From Bradyrhizobium sp. Arg816 (GTDB lineage Bacteria > Pseudomonadota > Alphaproteobacteria > Rhizobiales > Xanthobacteraceae): 64,000 nt of DNA. This document shows, piece after piece, positions 35,159-42,616 of the stretch. Positions within the stretch are counted from its first letter, which is position 1; each line of letters opens with the position of its first letter. The stretch is from NCBI RefSeq assembly GCF_029989365.1, contig NZ_JAPRAQ010000002.1, forward strand, positions 124,001 through 188,000, read 5' to 3'. The notes beneath the pieces were generated by a model. It was not told where the DNA came from. It ran no database searches and worked only from the letters and a program-made list of their open reading frames with translations. The position numbers and the translations under genes are program-made.

Positions 35159-36133
35159 ATGACCAAAGCCGTCCGTGTGCACAAGGTCGGAGGCCCCGAA
35201 GCCCTGGTCTATGAGAGCGTCGAGGTCCCGGCGCCGGCTACCGGCGAGGTGCGCATCCGCCAGCATGCGGTCGGGCTGAACTTCATCGACGTCTACTATC
35301 GCACCGGCCTCTACAAGGCGCCGGGGCTGCCCTTCATCGCCGGCAACGAGGCGTCGGGCGAGGTCATCGCCGTCGGGCCCGGCGTGACGCATTTCCATCC
35401 CGGCGACCGCGTCGCCTACTACCACAATCTCGGCGCCTATACCGGCGAGCGCAACATCCCCTGGGAGAAGCTGGTCAAGCTGCCCGACCACATCACGCAC
35501 GAGCAGGGCGCCGTGCTGATGCTGAAGGGGCTGACGGTCTGGTATCTCCTGCACAAGACCTTCAAGGTCGAGCCGCATCATCGCGTGCTGATCCATGCCG
35601 CGGCCGGCGGCATCGGCTTGCTCGCCTGCCAATGGGCGAGGGCGCTCGGGGCCCATGTCATCGGTACTGTCGGCTCGCGCGAGAAGGCGGAGCTTGCGGA
35701 GGCCAATGGCTGCGACCACGTCATCCTCTACAACGAAGAGGATTTCGTCGCGCGCGTGAAGCAGATCAGCCGCAACGAGGGCTGCGACGTCGTTTATGAC
35801 GGCGTCGGCAAGGCGACCTTCCCGGGCTCGCTGTCCTGCCTGAAGCCGCGCGGCATGTTCGTCTCGTTCGGCAATGCCTCGGGGCCCGTGCCGCCGTTCT
35901 CGATCGCCGAGCTCAACAATCACGGCTCCCTGTTTGCGACGCGGCCGAAGCTCAACGACTACGTCGGCACGCGCAAGGAGCTGCTGGAAGGCGCCGACAC
36001 ACTGTTCGCCGCCGTCATCAACGGCAAGCTGCACGTGCCGATCAACCACGCCTACGCGCTCAAGGACGCCGCCAAGGCCCATATCGATCTCGAAAGCCGC
36101 AAGACCACCGGCGCGTCGATTTTGAAGCCGTAG
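35159..36133 (+). CDS. Quinone oxidoreductase (zeta-crystallin type, NADPH)
   Basis: The 324-aa medium-chain dehydrogenase lacks the zinc-binding cysteines, which places it in the quinone oxidoreductase group. VGLNFIDVYYRTGLY is the QOR signature, HAAAGGIGLLACQWARALG the NADPH-binding loop, and YDGVGKATFPGSL and SFGNASGPVPPF lie in the catalytic domain. It reduces quinones by one electron and probably protects against redox cyclers. GAGGAGGT lies seven bases before the ATG at 35159; the GTG just before it is in frame too. It follows terC by 81 bp and may be co-transcribed. Confidence 0.92.
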   Translation: MTKAVRVHKVGGPEALVYESVEVPAPATGEVRIRQHAVGLNFIDVYYRTGLYKAPGLPFIAGNEASGEVIAVGPGVTHFHPGDRVAYYHNLGAYTGERNIPWEKLVKLPDHITHEQGAVLMLKGLTVWYLLHKTFKVEPHHRVLIHAAAGGIGLLACQWARALGAHVIGTVGSREKAELAEANGCDHVILYNEEDFVARVKQISRNEGCDVVYDGVGKATFPGSLSCLKPRGMFVSFGNASGPVPPFSIAELNNHGSLFATRPKLNDYVGTRKELLEGADTLFAAVINGKLHVPINHAYALKDAAKAHIDLESRKTTGASILKP

Positions 36134-36154
36134 GTCTGCCGGCATCGACGGTTT

Positions 36155-36245
36155 CGTAGGGTGGGCAAAGGCGCAGAGCGCCGTGCCCACCATCTCTCAA
36201 CGATGACTACGAATGGTGGGCACGCTTCGCTTTGCCCACCCTACG
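36155..36245. repeat. Dispersed inverted-repeat element R2, copy 2
   Basis: It has the same 16-bp ends as the copy at 24936-25027 (CGTAGGGTGGGCAAAG ... CTTTGCCCACCCTACG). The arms GGCG...CGTGCCCACCATC and GATGG-like AATGGTGGGCACGC lie inside. It sits between the convergent quinone oxidoreductase and ArgD-like genes and may help separate their transcripts. Confidence 0.88.
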
Positions 36246-36254
36246 AGACCGTCT

Positions 36255-37445
36255 CTACGCCACGCGTCTTGCCGCGCCGGCCCTGGTCAAGATCCCGTCG
36301 AGACAATCGATCATCTCGGCGATCTCTCCCTTCGTGACGTTCAGCGCCGGCATGAAGCGCAGCGTGTCGAGCTGCGGCGCGTTCAGGAGCACGCCGGCCT
36401 CGAACGCCTGCGCGACGATGCCCGGTGCGATCGGCAGCTTGAGGTCGAGCGCGAGCAAGAGGCCACGTCCCCGCACGCCCCCGAGGCCGTGCCGGGCCGA
36501 GACCTTCTGCAACTCGCTTTCGAGCAGCAGACCGGTCTCGGTGACCGCCTTCAGGAAGTCGGGCTTGCCGATCTCCTCCAGCACCGCGAGCCCCGCCGCG
36601 CACATGATCGGGTTGCCGTTGAAGGTCCCGCCTTGATCGCCGTGCTCGAAGCAGGATGCCCGTTCGGTTGCCAGCAGGGCCGCGAGCGGCACGCCGCCGC
36701 CGATGCCCTTGCCGAGCGTCATGATGTCGGGCGCGATGCCGGTGTGCTCGTAGTGGAAGAGTTTTCCGGTCCGGCCTATGCCGGTCTGGATCTCGTCGAA
36801 AATGAGCAGCAAGCCATGTGCCTCGGTGAGCGTGCGCAGCTCCTGCAGGAACTGATCGGTCGCGGGCCATACGCCGGATTCACCCTGGATCGGCTCCAGC
36901 ATCACCGCGACGGTGTTGTCGTTGATCAGCTTCTCGACCGAGGCGATGTCGTTGAGCTTCGCCTTCTTGAAGCCCGCGACCTTCGGCTCGAACAGCGGTT
37001 CGAACGCCTTCTTGCCCGAGGCCGACATCGTCGCCAGCGTCCGGCCGTGGAAGCCGCCTGCGAAGCTGATGATCTCGAACGCGCCGTTCCTGTGCAGGCT
37101 GCCGTATTTGCGCGCGAGCTTGATCGCGCCCTCGTTGGCTTCCGCACCCGAATTGGCAAAGAACACCTGGTCGAACGCGCTGTTTGCGACAAGCCGCTGG
37201 GCAAGTTTCAGGCTCGGCTCGTTGTAGAACGCCGGGCTCGGCGTCAGCAGCCGCTTGGCCTGCGCGGACAGCGCATCGGCGATTGCGGGCGGAGAGTGAC
37301 CGAGGCAGTTCACGGCCCAGCCCTGCACGAAATCGAGATAGCGCTTGCGGCTGTCGTCCCAGAGGTAGGAGCCCGCGCCGCGGACGAACACGGCCTTGGG
37401 CCGTGCGGTGATGTCCATCAGCGCGTCAAACGGATGCGTGGTCAT
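36255..37445 (-). CDS. Acetylornithine/ornithine-type aminotransferase (ArgD-like, class III)
   Basis: The 396-aa PLP enzyme has [18 protein letters not shown] (phosphate cup), [22 protein letters not shown] (aspartate pairing with the PLP ring) and [19 protein letters not shown] (Schiff-base lysine). The N-terminus ([29 protein letters not shown]) resembles the betaproteobacterial ArgD-like subgroup more than the usual alphaproteobacterial ArgD, and no argF lies downstream. The likely reaction is acetylornithine/2-oxoglutarate transamination in arginine synthesis, supported by the Arg-rich leader upstream. GAGGAG precedes the ATG at 37445. The 5' region holds a terminator and leader peptide, described separately. 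Confidence 0.85.
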   Translation of the reverse strand: MTTHPFDALMDITARPKAVFVRGAGSYLWDDSRKRYLDFVQGWAVNCLGHSPPAIADALSAQAKRLLTPSPAFYNEPSLKLAQRLVANSAFDQVFFANSGAEANEGAIKLARKYGSLHRNGAFEIISFAGGFHGRTLATMSASGKKAFEPLFEPKVAGFKKAKLNDIASVEKLINDNTVAVMLEPIQGESGVWPATDQFLQELRTLTEAHGLLLIFDEIQTGIGRTGKLFHYEHTGIAPDIMTLGKGIGGGVPLAALLATERASCFEHGDQGGTFNGNPIMCAAGLAVLEEIGKPDFLKAVTETGLLLESELQKVSARHGLGGVRGRGLLLALDLKLPIAPGIVAQAFEAGVLLNAPQLDTLRFMPALNVTKGEIAEMIDCLDGILTRAGAARRVA

Positions 37446-37491
37446 GTCGAACTCCTCTGGAGGCGGGTGGAAATGGGGCGCAAAAAGCAGA

Positions 37492-37518
37492 AAGGCCGCA
37501 CCTTGCGGGTGCGGCCTT
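37492..37518 (-). terminator. Attenuator terminator in the leader of the ArgD-like gene
   Basis: On the minus strand AAGGCCGCACC (37518-37508) and GGTGCGGCCTT (37502-37492) form a perfect 11-bp stem with a 5-nt loop. TCTGCTTTTTG follows. It lies between the leader-peptide stop codon and the ribosome binding site of the transaminase, so it would stop transcription before the gene. The 5' arm can pair instead with GGGTGCG(CC) inside the leader coding sequence (37574-37566), giving an alternative anti-terminator of 7+2 pairs. Confidence 0.85.
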
Positions 37519-37545
37519 CTCGAAAACTCGGCTGAATTCAGTGGT

Positions 37546-37638
37546 TCAGCGGCGTCGTCGGACATGGCGCACCCTCTCGTCGTCGCGGGAGCGACGGCGG
37601 AGCATTTCGGTGCGCTGATGGGTCCGAGCGTTGATCAT
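37546..37638 (-). CDS. Arginine-rich leader peptide (30 aa) upstream of the ArgD-like gene
   Basis: An ATG at 37638 opens a 30-codon frame ending TGA at 37546. Twelve of the 30 residues are arginine, including LRRRSR (codons 13-18), ERVR (21-24) and the final RRRR (27-30), immediately before the stop. It is too short for ordinary gene finding. The Arg run, the downstream terminator and an anti-terminator segment within codons 22-25 have the architecture of ribosome-mediated attenuation, where shortage of charged tRNA-Arg stalls the ribosome. No Shine-Dalgarno is seen, and the predicted transcript start lies within a few bases of the ATG, so it is probably a leaderless leader ORF. Translation itself is inferred. 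Confidence 0.72.
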   Translation of the reverse strand: MINARTHQRTEMLRRRSRDDERVRHVRRRR

Positions 37639-37646
37639 GGGGCGGG

Positions 37647-37676
37647 TCCCTACAGCCGAAGGGCAGGGCTTGTCAA
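37647..37676 (-). promoter_or_regulatory. Predicted sigma-70-type promoter for the Arg leader
   Basis: On the minus strand a perfect TTGACA (37676-37671) is followed after 18 bases by TAGGGA (37652-37647). Initiation about seven bases further on would put the start at roughly 37640, just before the leader ATG at 37638. The -10 box is a poor match, so confidence rests mainly on the -35 hexamer and position. Confidence 0.5.
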
Positions 37677-37695
37677 GCCCATGCTCGGGCAGCGT

Positions 37696-38799
37696 TCAAC
37701 CTTCTACGACCGCGCGAGCGTCGCGTTCACGAGCATCGAGCGATGGTCGCTGGCCGGCACTGTAGGATGGTCTCGCCTCGAGGATCGGCGCCTCCACCCC
37801 GACGGCCATCAGTGTCGTGACGATGATCGTCAGGGCGACGTACAGGATCAAACCCGCGGGGCTCTCTGCTGCGCCGAGGCGGTCCAGCGCTGCCAGCACG
37901 AGCAGGTGGAACAGATAGACCGAGTAGGAGATGCGGCCGAGGAAGAGGCTTGCGCTGACAAGGAATGGCCGGCTCGCAAGACGCGGCGCGAATGCAAGCG
38001 CGGCTACGATCGCGGCGGCGCCGAACGCGGATGCGTAGAGGTGGAACAGCGCCTCGAGCGCGAGCGACGGCTGGCCGGCAAGCCGAAGCGTGAGCGCGAA
38101 GGCGGCGCTGCCGACGACGAGGAGCGTCATCCCCGCGCGCACTGGGGTGACCGCGCGCAGCAGGCGGCCGTCCGAGACGGCAAGATACAGGACAAAGCCC
38201 CAGGCAATGGCATCGACGCGGAACACGACAACGCGGCGCACCTCCGGACCCCAGTCGGCCCAATCCCCGAAGGCGAAGCGGACAATCGTGACCACTCCGA
38301 TATAGATCATCGCGGCTAGAAGCGCCGTCCGCCGGCGACCGGGGACAAACGCCGACGCAACCAGCAAGAGAACGGGAAAGGTCACATAGAACCATTCCTC
38401 GACTGACAAGCTCCAGGCGATCGCGAAATAATCGTGATCGTTGGCTTGCCCGACCAGGTTCTGCACATAGAAGGCGTAACGAACGAAATCCGCGCTGAAC
38501 GTTTGGTGCGCCGTGATCGAGACGAGAACGAGCGCGATCAGGTAGGGCGGCACAGTGCGCATCCATCGCCGCACGAGGAAGACGCCGAGATTGCGCAGGC
38601 GAAAGGAGCTTGCGGCCACCATCAGGATCTGCGGGGCCAGGACGTAGCCGGACAGCACGAAGAAGATTTCGACGCCGAGAATCGAGATGGTTTCCGCAGC
38701 CGGCGCACTGGCGGAACTGGTCATGAAAAAATGCGGGATCGCGACGGAGAAGGCGGCGATGCCGCGCAAGAGATCGAGCGAAGCGATCCGACCCGTCAC
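37696..38799 (-). CDS. Acyltransferase family 3 membrane protein (OafA/NodX-like)
   Basis: The 367-aa inner-membrane protein has about ten TM helices. The N-terminal signature SLDLLRGIAAFSVAIPHFF carries the conserved arginine and histidine. GVEIFFVLSGYVL, RRWMRTVPPYLIAL and WSLSVEEWFYVTFPVLL are family hallmarks. Such proteins transfer acetyl or other acyl groups to cell-surface polysaccharide, lipopolysaccharide or Nod factor. Its ATG overlaps the stop of the SGNH-like gene (ATGA), so the two are translationally coupled. Confidence 0.9.
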   Translation of the reverse strand: MTGRIASLDLLRGIAAFSVAIPHFFMTSSASAPAAETISILGVEIFFVLSGYVLAPQILMVAASSFRLRNLGVFLVRRWMRTVPPYLIALVLVSITAHQTFSADFVRYAFYVQNLVGQANDHDYFAIAWSLSVEEWFYVTFPVLLLVASAFVPGRRRTALLAAMIYIGVVTIVRFAFGDWADWGPEVRRVVVFRVDAIAWGFVLYLAVSDGRLLRAVTPVRAGMTLLVVGSAAFALTLRLAGQPSLALEALFHLYASAFGAAAIVAALAFAPRLASRPFLVSASLFLGRISYSVYLFHLLVLAALDRLGAAESPAGLILYVALTIIVTTLMAVGVEAPILEARPSYSAGQRPSLDARERDARAVVEG

Positions 38800-39851
38800 G
38801 TTGCAATCCCGCAGGCCTTGAGGCCGCGCAAGGTTGCATCCGCGAGCGCCTTGTTGCCGGCGGCGCTGAAATGACCGCTGTCCGTGCGCAGGATTCCCGT
38901 GCGTGAATACGCGTCCTTCAGTTCGGGCGAGGGATCGACGATGCAGATGCCGGGCTGGCTGCCGACGGCCTCCATCATCATCGTCAGGCTGTGTCCGAGC
39001 TCGCCCTGAATGTCGGGTGACGGAATGAGCAGGAGCACAAAGCGATTGTTGCGGACGGCCGCTTCACGGGCAAATGTTTGGATCAGCGACACGCCAAGAC
39101 GCCGCAAGGCGGCCATGTCTTCCCGCGGCGAAGCGAGGCTTGCGGCATTGAATTGCTCGGTGCGGGTGAACTTGCGATAGATCGCGGTCGCCACGTGGAA
39201 CGAGAAGGGAAAGGCGAGCGGAGTCCACTCGGCGGCGGGCATGTCGCTGGTGATGGCAGCGCGGATCGCGGCGACATCGGCTGCGGGGCGGGGGATCAGC
39301 ACGAGGCGGTCTTTCTCAAGCACGAATCTCGGCTTGGTCAGGCTAGCCCGCGGAGAATGATCATCCGACAGCGAGTAGAAGGCCGGGGACGAGGCCCCGG
39401 CGCCGACGAGCATGAGTTCGATGAGCCCGAGAATGACGATCGAATCCGAACGTGAATGCTCGCGATACAGCAGCAATGTCTGGTCGATACTGAAGCCGCC
39501 GATGCCGTGATTATCGATTCCGCAGCCCAGGGCTTGCGAGACCAGATATGGCCAGGTTTCTGCGGCGGCGACATCCGGGCTCTGGGTGAATGACCCGCCC
39601 CATGCGGAGCCGCAAGTTGCGGCGCCGGCCTTCGGCACGGGCAGTGTCGGAAGTTCGCCCTGCCGGGGCCAGCCGGTGAACGAGCCCTCGCGCTCATGGG
39701 GCAGCATCGCGGCGATCTCGGCATCGAGCCGCCATGGCTTGTAGAGCAGATATGGATTGCCGCGCGCGATCGAGGCGAGCCCGAAGCCGAAGATGTCGGC
39801 GATGGCCACAAACAGCGCGAGTCCGATGGCGCGCCGGACGATCGGAGCCAT
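38796..39851 (-). CDS. Membrane-anchored SGNH/AlgX-type hydrolase-like protein
   Basis: The 351-aa protein has an N-terminal TM anchor (about 8-28) and a periplasmic domain. SGNH-like blocks are recognisable: WGGSFTQSPD (block I, where GDS is GGS but the serine is kept), WPYLVSQALG, IDNHGIGGFSIDQ (block III region) and the C-terminal DSGHFSAAGNKALAD with the catalytic D-x-x-H. Such proteins act with acyltransferase-3 partners in O-acetylation of polysaccharides (AlgX/AlgJ or OafA-SGNH style). Placement between a tiny TM protein and the acyltransferase, with a 1-bp gap and a 4-bp overlap, supports one functional unit. The substrate is unknown. Confidence 0.68.
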   Translation of the reverse strand: MAPIVRRAIGLALFVAIADIFGFGLASIARGNPYLLYKPWRLDAEIAAMLPHEREGSFTGWPRQGELPTLPVPKAGAATCGSAWGGSFTQSPDVAAAETWPYLVSQALGCGIDNHGIGGFSIDQTLLLYREHSRSDSIVILGLIELMLVGAGASSPAFYSLSDDHSPRASLTKPRFVLEKDRLVLIPRPAADVAAIRAAITSDMPAAEWTPLAFPFSFHVATAIYRKFTRTEQFNAASLASPREDMAALRRLGVSLIQTFAREAAVRNNRFVLLLIPSPDIQGELGHSLTMMMEAVGSQPGICIVDPSPELKDAYSRTGILRTDSGHFSAAGNKALADATLRGLKACGIAT

Positions 39852-39852
39852 C

Positions 39853-40017
39853 TTAGAAATACTTGTAGTGGAAACGCGACGTAACGGCCTCGTCCGAGAG
39901 CAGAAGCAGCGCGCCAAGCACAAGGGCAAGCACGGCGAGGGCCAGCAGGGCGCGATTTTTCAACAGGCGTTTCGCAACCCCTGACGGGGCGCCTGGAGGG
40001 GCTTGATCGTCGATCAT
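39853..40017 (-). CDS. Tiny single-TM protein at the head of the acylation cassette
   Basis: The 54-aa frame starts at ATG 40017 (MIDDQAPPGAPSGVAKR) with one strong TM helix (ALLALAVLALVLGALLLL) and a short C-terminus ending HYKYF. Its stop lies one base before the ATG of the SGNH-like gene, suggesting translational coupling and a real gene. No family was recognised. By analogy with small proteins in MBOAT/AlgI clusters it could be an assembly or regulatory subunit; this is speculation. Confidence 0.6.
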   Translation of the reverse strand: MIDDQAPPGAPSGVAKRLLKNRALLALAVLALVLGALLLLSDEAVTSRFHYKYF

Positions 40018-40372
40018 GATGCCGTCCGAGCGGAGATATTGGTCGGTGTTACCGCGACTCAGCGTAAAGTTCAATCACTGCGATAGTTGCGGTCGGGCCA
40101 TTTTCGGCGGTCTTAGGCTGCCGTATCCCGCGGAATCGATGGCGCGGTTGCGATCGGCAACCGCCCGCTCCGGGTCGCTTCGCCGAGCGTGGCTCACTCA
40201 GCATGTTGATCGCGCCAATCTGCACTCCGCAATAGATTGAATGTCATTTGATTGCCGTACAGAAACCATTGCGCCTCTAGCGCGTTTGTGATCGAAGGAC
40301 GCGACTTGGTTCGAACCGAATCCATCACGGATCAGACCAAGAAGGCGGGACCAACCAGATAGTTCAAACACC
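40018..40372. other. Intergenic stretch, divergent promoters expected
   Basis: About 355 bases separate the acylation cassette (minus strand) from the orphan gene at 40373 (plus strand). Composition is less GC-rich than the flanks. Open frames are unconvincing. It should hold both promoters, but no hexamer pair stood out clearly enough to report. Confidence 0.4.
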
Positions 40373-41314
40373 TTGTCCGATACGCCTTATCCGATCGACC
40401 TCGACAGCATTCGCGGCGCCTTTCCGCCGGGCATCGAGGCGCCGTCCCTGCTGGTCGACTTTGCCGATTGGCTGAACGGGCGCCCCTGGGGCAGCGTCGG
40501 CCGTTTCTCCCTGCAAGGCCAGTTCTCCGATCAGGCGCCGATCTTCGACGGCAGTCCCTTGCGCGACAGGTTTTCGCTGTTCATGCGGCTGCCGGATGGC
40601 TCGGCCGTCGGCGGCTGGTATGGCGCGGGCCTTGATCGCGACAATCCGCCGATCGTGGGGTTGGGCTCCGAGGGCGATTACGAACTGCTCGCGTCGAGCC
40701 TCGACGGCTTGCTGGCGAAGCTGACGTCGCAGCAATTCGACAAGGCCTGGAGCGATCTCAAGCCGCATGACGAGGTCGAGTGCCAGACGGACGAGCTCGC
40801 GAAATGGCTTGCCGGACAGCCGGTCGGCGACAAGGCGGCGTGTGACGACGGCGCAGCGGAGCTTCCCGACTTCCGCGGTTTCGTGGAAAAATGGAGCCGG
40901 GATCGCGAAGACTATTGGGCCAATCATCGCTTGATGGCCGAGCTCGGTTGGCGGCTCGCCGCGCATCTGCCCAAGGGCAAGAAGCCCTGGGACAAGACGC
41001 ATTTCGAGGTCGCGATCGTTGGCAAGCAATATGAAGCGCGCGTCCTTTCGCGCGGGCCGCAACCGTTCGAGGAGGCGGCCTCGATCGAATCCCTGCTGCG
41101 CGATCTGCGCGAGGAGATGCGCAAGGCACAGCCCGAGCTCGGGCTGTGGCACGCGATGAAATTCGGTCTCTATGCCGACGGCCGCGTCATGCCGAACTTC
41201 GAATACGATGTGCGCCCGATCATCGACGGCGAGCCGGCGCAGCTCTCCGAAGCAAAGGCCGATCTCGCGCGCGCACCAAGGCCGGAGCGCTGGGTGCCGA
41301 AATGGCTGGCCTGA
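40373..41314 (+). CDS. Orphan protein, two-part, immunity-protein-like
   Basis: The 313-aa cytoplasmic protein starts at a TTG (SDTPYPIDLDSIRGAFPPG). The N-terminal half (FADWLNGRPWGSVGRFSLQG; LFMRLPDGSAVGGWY; PPIVGLGSEGDYELLASSLDGLLAKL) has the feel of a SUKH/SMI1-type fold, and the C-terminal half (MRKAQPELGLWHAMKFGLYADGRVMPNFEYDV) resembles DUF600/YezG-type immunity proteins. Neither assignment is certain. No toxin gene lies nearby. Its last 21 codons recur as a remnant at 42411-42474. Confidence 0.65.
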   Translation: MSDTPYPIDLDSIRGAFPPGIEAPSLLVDFADWLNGRPWGSVGRFSLQGQFSDQAPIFDGSPLRDRFSLFMRLPDGSAVGGWYGAGLDRDNPPIVGLGSEGDYELLASSLDGLLAKLTSQQFDKAWSDLKPHDEVECQTDELAKWLAGQPVGDKAACDDGAAELPDFRGFVEKWSRDREDYWANHRLMAELGWRLAAHLPKGKKPWDKTHFEVAIVGKQYEARVLSRGPQPFEEAASIESLLRDLREEMRKAQPELGLWHAMKFGLYADGRVMPNFEYDVRPIIDGEPAQLSEAKADLARAPRPERWVPKWLA

Positions 41315-41326
41315 CTGCATCCACAA

Positions 41327-41406
41327 CGTCATTGCGAGCCTAGCGAAGCAATCCAGAATCTTTCCGCAGAGGCAGTCTGGATTGCTTCGCTACGCTCGCA
41401 ATGACG
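41327..41406. repeat. Dispersed palindromic repeat R1, copy 2
   Basis: This is an 80-bp copy of the element at 16291-16370, with the same arms (AGCGAAGCAATCCAG, CTGGATTGCTTCGCT) and ends (CGTCATTGCGAG, CTCGCAATGACG). It begins 12 bases after the orphan gene's stop codon. Confidence 0.9.
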
Positions 41407-41438
41407 GAGAATGCGGCGGCGGTGTGCGACCTCTCCAC

Positions 41439-41523
41439 CGTCATCGCGAGGAGCCCTTCCGACGAAGCAATCCAGACTGTTCCCGCGGAGGAGGTCTGGA
41501 CCGCCTCACACGCAGCCATGACG
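41439..41523. repeat. Diverged copy of repeat R1
   Basis: CGTCATCGCGAGGAGC, CGAAGCAATCCAGAC, a TTCCCGCGGAGGAGGTCTGGA centre and a final GCAGCCATGACG align with R1, but the right arm has decayed. It lies 33 bases after the intact copy. Confidence 0.65.
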
Positions 41524-41607
41524 CGGGAACGGCACCTTCGATCCCCCTTGACTTAGAGTGCGCTCGAAGGGGTATCTGTACGTGCGTCAGTACGAGAACG
41601 GGCACAC

Positions 41608-42039
41608 ATGAAGATCGGCGACCTCGCAAAACGAACCGGCTTGTCGGCTCACACGTTGCGTTATTATGAGCGCGTCGGGCTGCTGCCATACGCAGACCGG
41701 GATCGTTCCGGCCAGCGTGACTTTGACGCATCGATCCTCACATGGATCGCATTCCTCGGTCGGCTCAAGACCACGGGAATGCCGATCCGGGACATGTTGC
41801 GTTATGCGGCGCTTCGTGATGAAGGCGAAGCCACCGGGCCAGCCCGGCGGCAGATGCTGGAAATCCACCGGGAACAGGTTCGCACGCAGATTGCCGAACT
41901 CCAGGAATGCCTGCTCGTCCTTGATACCAAGATCGCCGGCTATGCCGGCGACGAACAGAGGACGAAGGAAAATGACGCACGTCCAACCACAAGCCGAAAG
42001 CCGCTTCGATCGCGGCCAGCGGGCCCTGTCACGCATTGA
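41608..42039 (+). CDS. MerR family transcriptional regulator
   Basis: The 143-aa protein starts with a MerR winged helix (MKIGDLAKRTGLSAHTLRYYERVGLLP, residues 1-27), the wing RDRSGQRDFDASILTWIAFLGRLK, and a long dimerisation helix. There is no cysteine set for metal binding. It most resembles MerR regulators of small stress enzymes. It overlaps the next gene by 68 bp in another frame, so it almost certainly controls or is co-made with it. Confidence 0.88.
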   Translation: MKIGDLAKRTGLSAHTLRYYERVGLLPYADRDRSGQRDFDASILTWIAFLGRLKTTGMPIRDMLRYAALRDEGEATGPARRQMLEIHREQVRTQIAELQECLLVLDTKIAGYAGDEQRTKENDARPTTSRKPLRSRPAGPVTH

Positions 42040-42370
42040 CGGCAGAGCCGGCGAAAAGGTCGTCGCCTCACTGGCCGACATCGCTCCGGATTTCGCACGA
42101 TACGTGATCGAGTTTCCCTTCGGCGACATTTACAGCCGCCCGGACCTCGGCCTGCGCGATCGAGAGATCGCGACGGTCGCCGCGCTGACGGCGCTCGGAA
42201 ATGCCGCGCCTCAGCTCAAAGTGCATATCGAGGCGGGTCTGAACGTCGGGCTGTCTCGCGACGAGATCGTGGAGATCATCATGCAGATGGCCGTCTATGC
42301 GGGCTTCCCGGCGGCGGTGAACGGGCTGTTCGCAGCCAAGGAGGTGTTTTCCGCGCATGACGGACGGTAG
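41972..42370 (+). CDS. Carboxymuconolactone decarboxylase family protein (AhpD-like fold)
   Basis: The 132-aa helical protein has the CMD family core: FPFGDIYSRPDLGLRDREIATVAALTALGNAAPQLKVHIEAGLNVGLSRDEIVEIIMQMAVYAGFPAAVNGL. The CxxC of peroxidase-active AhpD is absent, so it is closer to the decarboxylase-like branch. GGACGAAGGA lies before the ATG at 41972. The gene starts inside the MerR gene. The natural substrate is unknown. Confidence 0.86.
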   Translation: MTHVQPQAESRFDRGQRALSRIDGRAGEKVVASLADIAPDFARYVIEFPFGDIYSRPDLGLRDREIATVAALTALGNAAPQLKVHIEAGLNVGLSRDEIVEIIMQMAVYAGFPAAVNGLFAAKEVFSAHDGR

Positions 42371-42410
42371 GCGTCGGGAGAAGCGACCTGACGAATTTGC
42401 TCCACGACGC

Positions 42411-42474
42411 GAAGCGCGCCGATCTCGCCCGTGCATCCAGGCCGGAGCGCTGGGTGCCGAAATGGTTGGCGTGA
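42411..42474 (+). pseudogene. Duplicated 3' remnant of the orphan gene at 40373
   Basis: The last 21 codons of the 313-aa gene are repeated here in frame with only a few substitutions: both end RPERWVPKWLA followed by TGA. The DNA similarity continues past the stop into GCATCCAC...GCGAGC (41249-41339 against 42411-42499). No start or upstream part of the gene is present, so this is a leftover of a duplication or of an insertion between two copies. Confidence 0.85.
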
Positions 42475-42521
42475 CGGCATCCACGTCATCATCGCGAGCG
42501 CGGCAAAGGCGATAGCGGACC

Positions 42522-42586
42522 CGTCATCCTTCGAGGCTCGCTCTACGGCGCGCTTGCGCCGCAGAGCGAGCGCCTCAGGATGACGG
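42522..42586. repeat. Palindromic repeat R3
   Basis: CGTCATCCTTCGAGGCTCGCTC (left arm, broken here as CGTCATCCT and CGAGGCTCGCTC) pairs with GAGCGAGCGCCTC and AGGATGACG on the right. The centre GGCGCGCTTGCGCC is also palindromic. Only one copy is in the window. Confidence 0.6.
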
Positions 42587-42616
42587 TGATGGAACGATAA
42601 TCGCTGTGTGGCTTGG

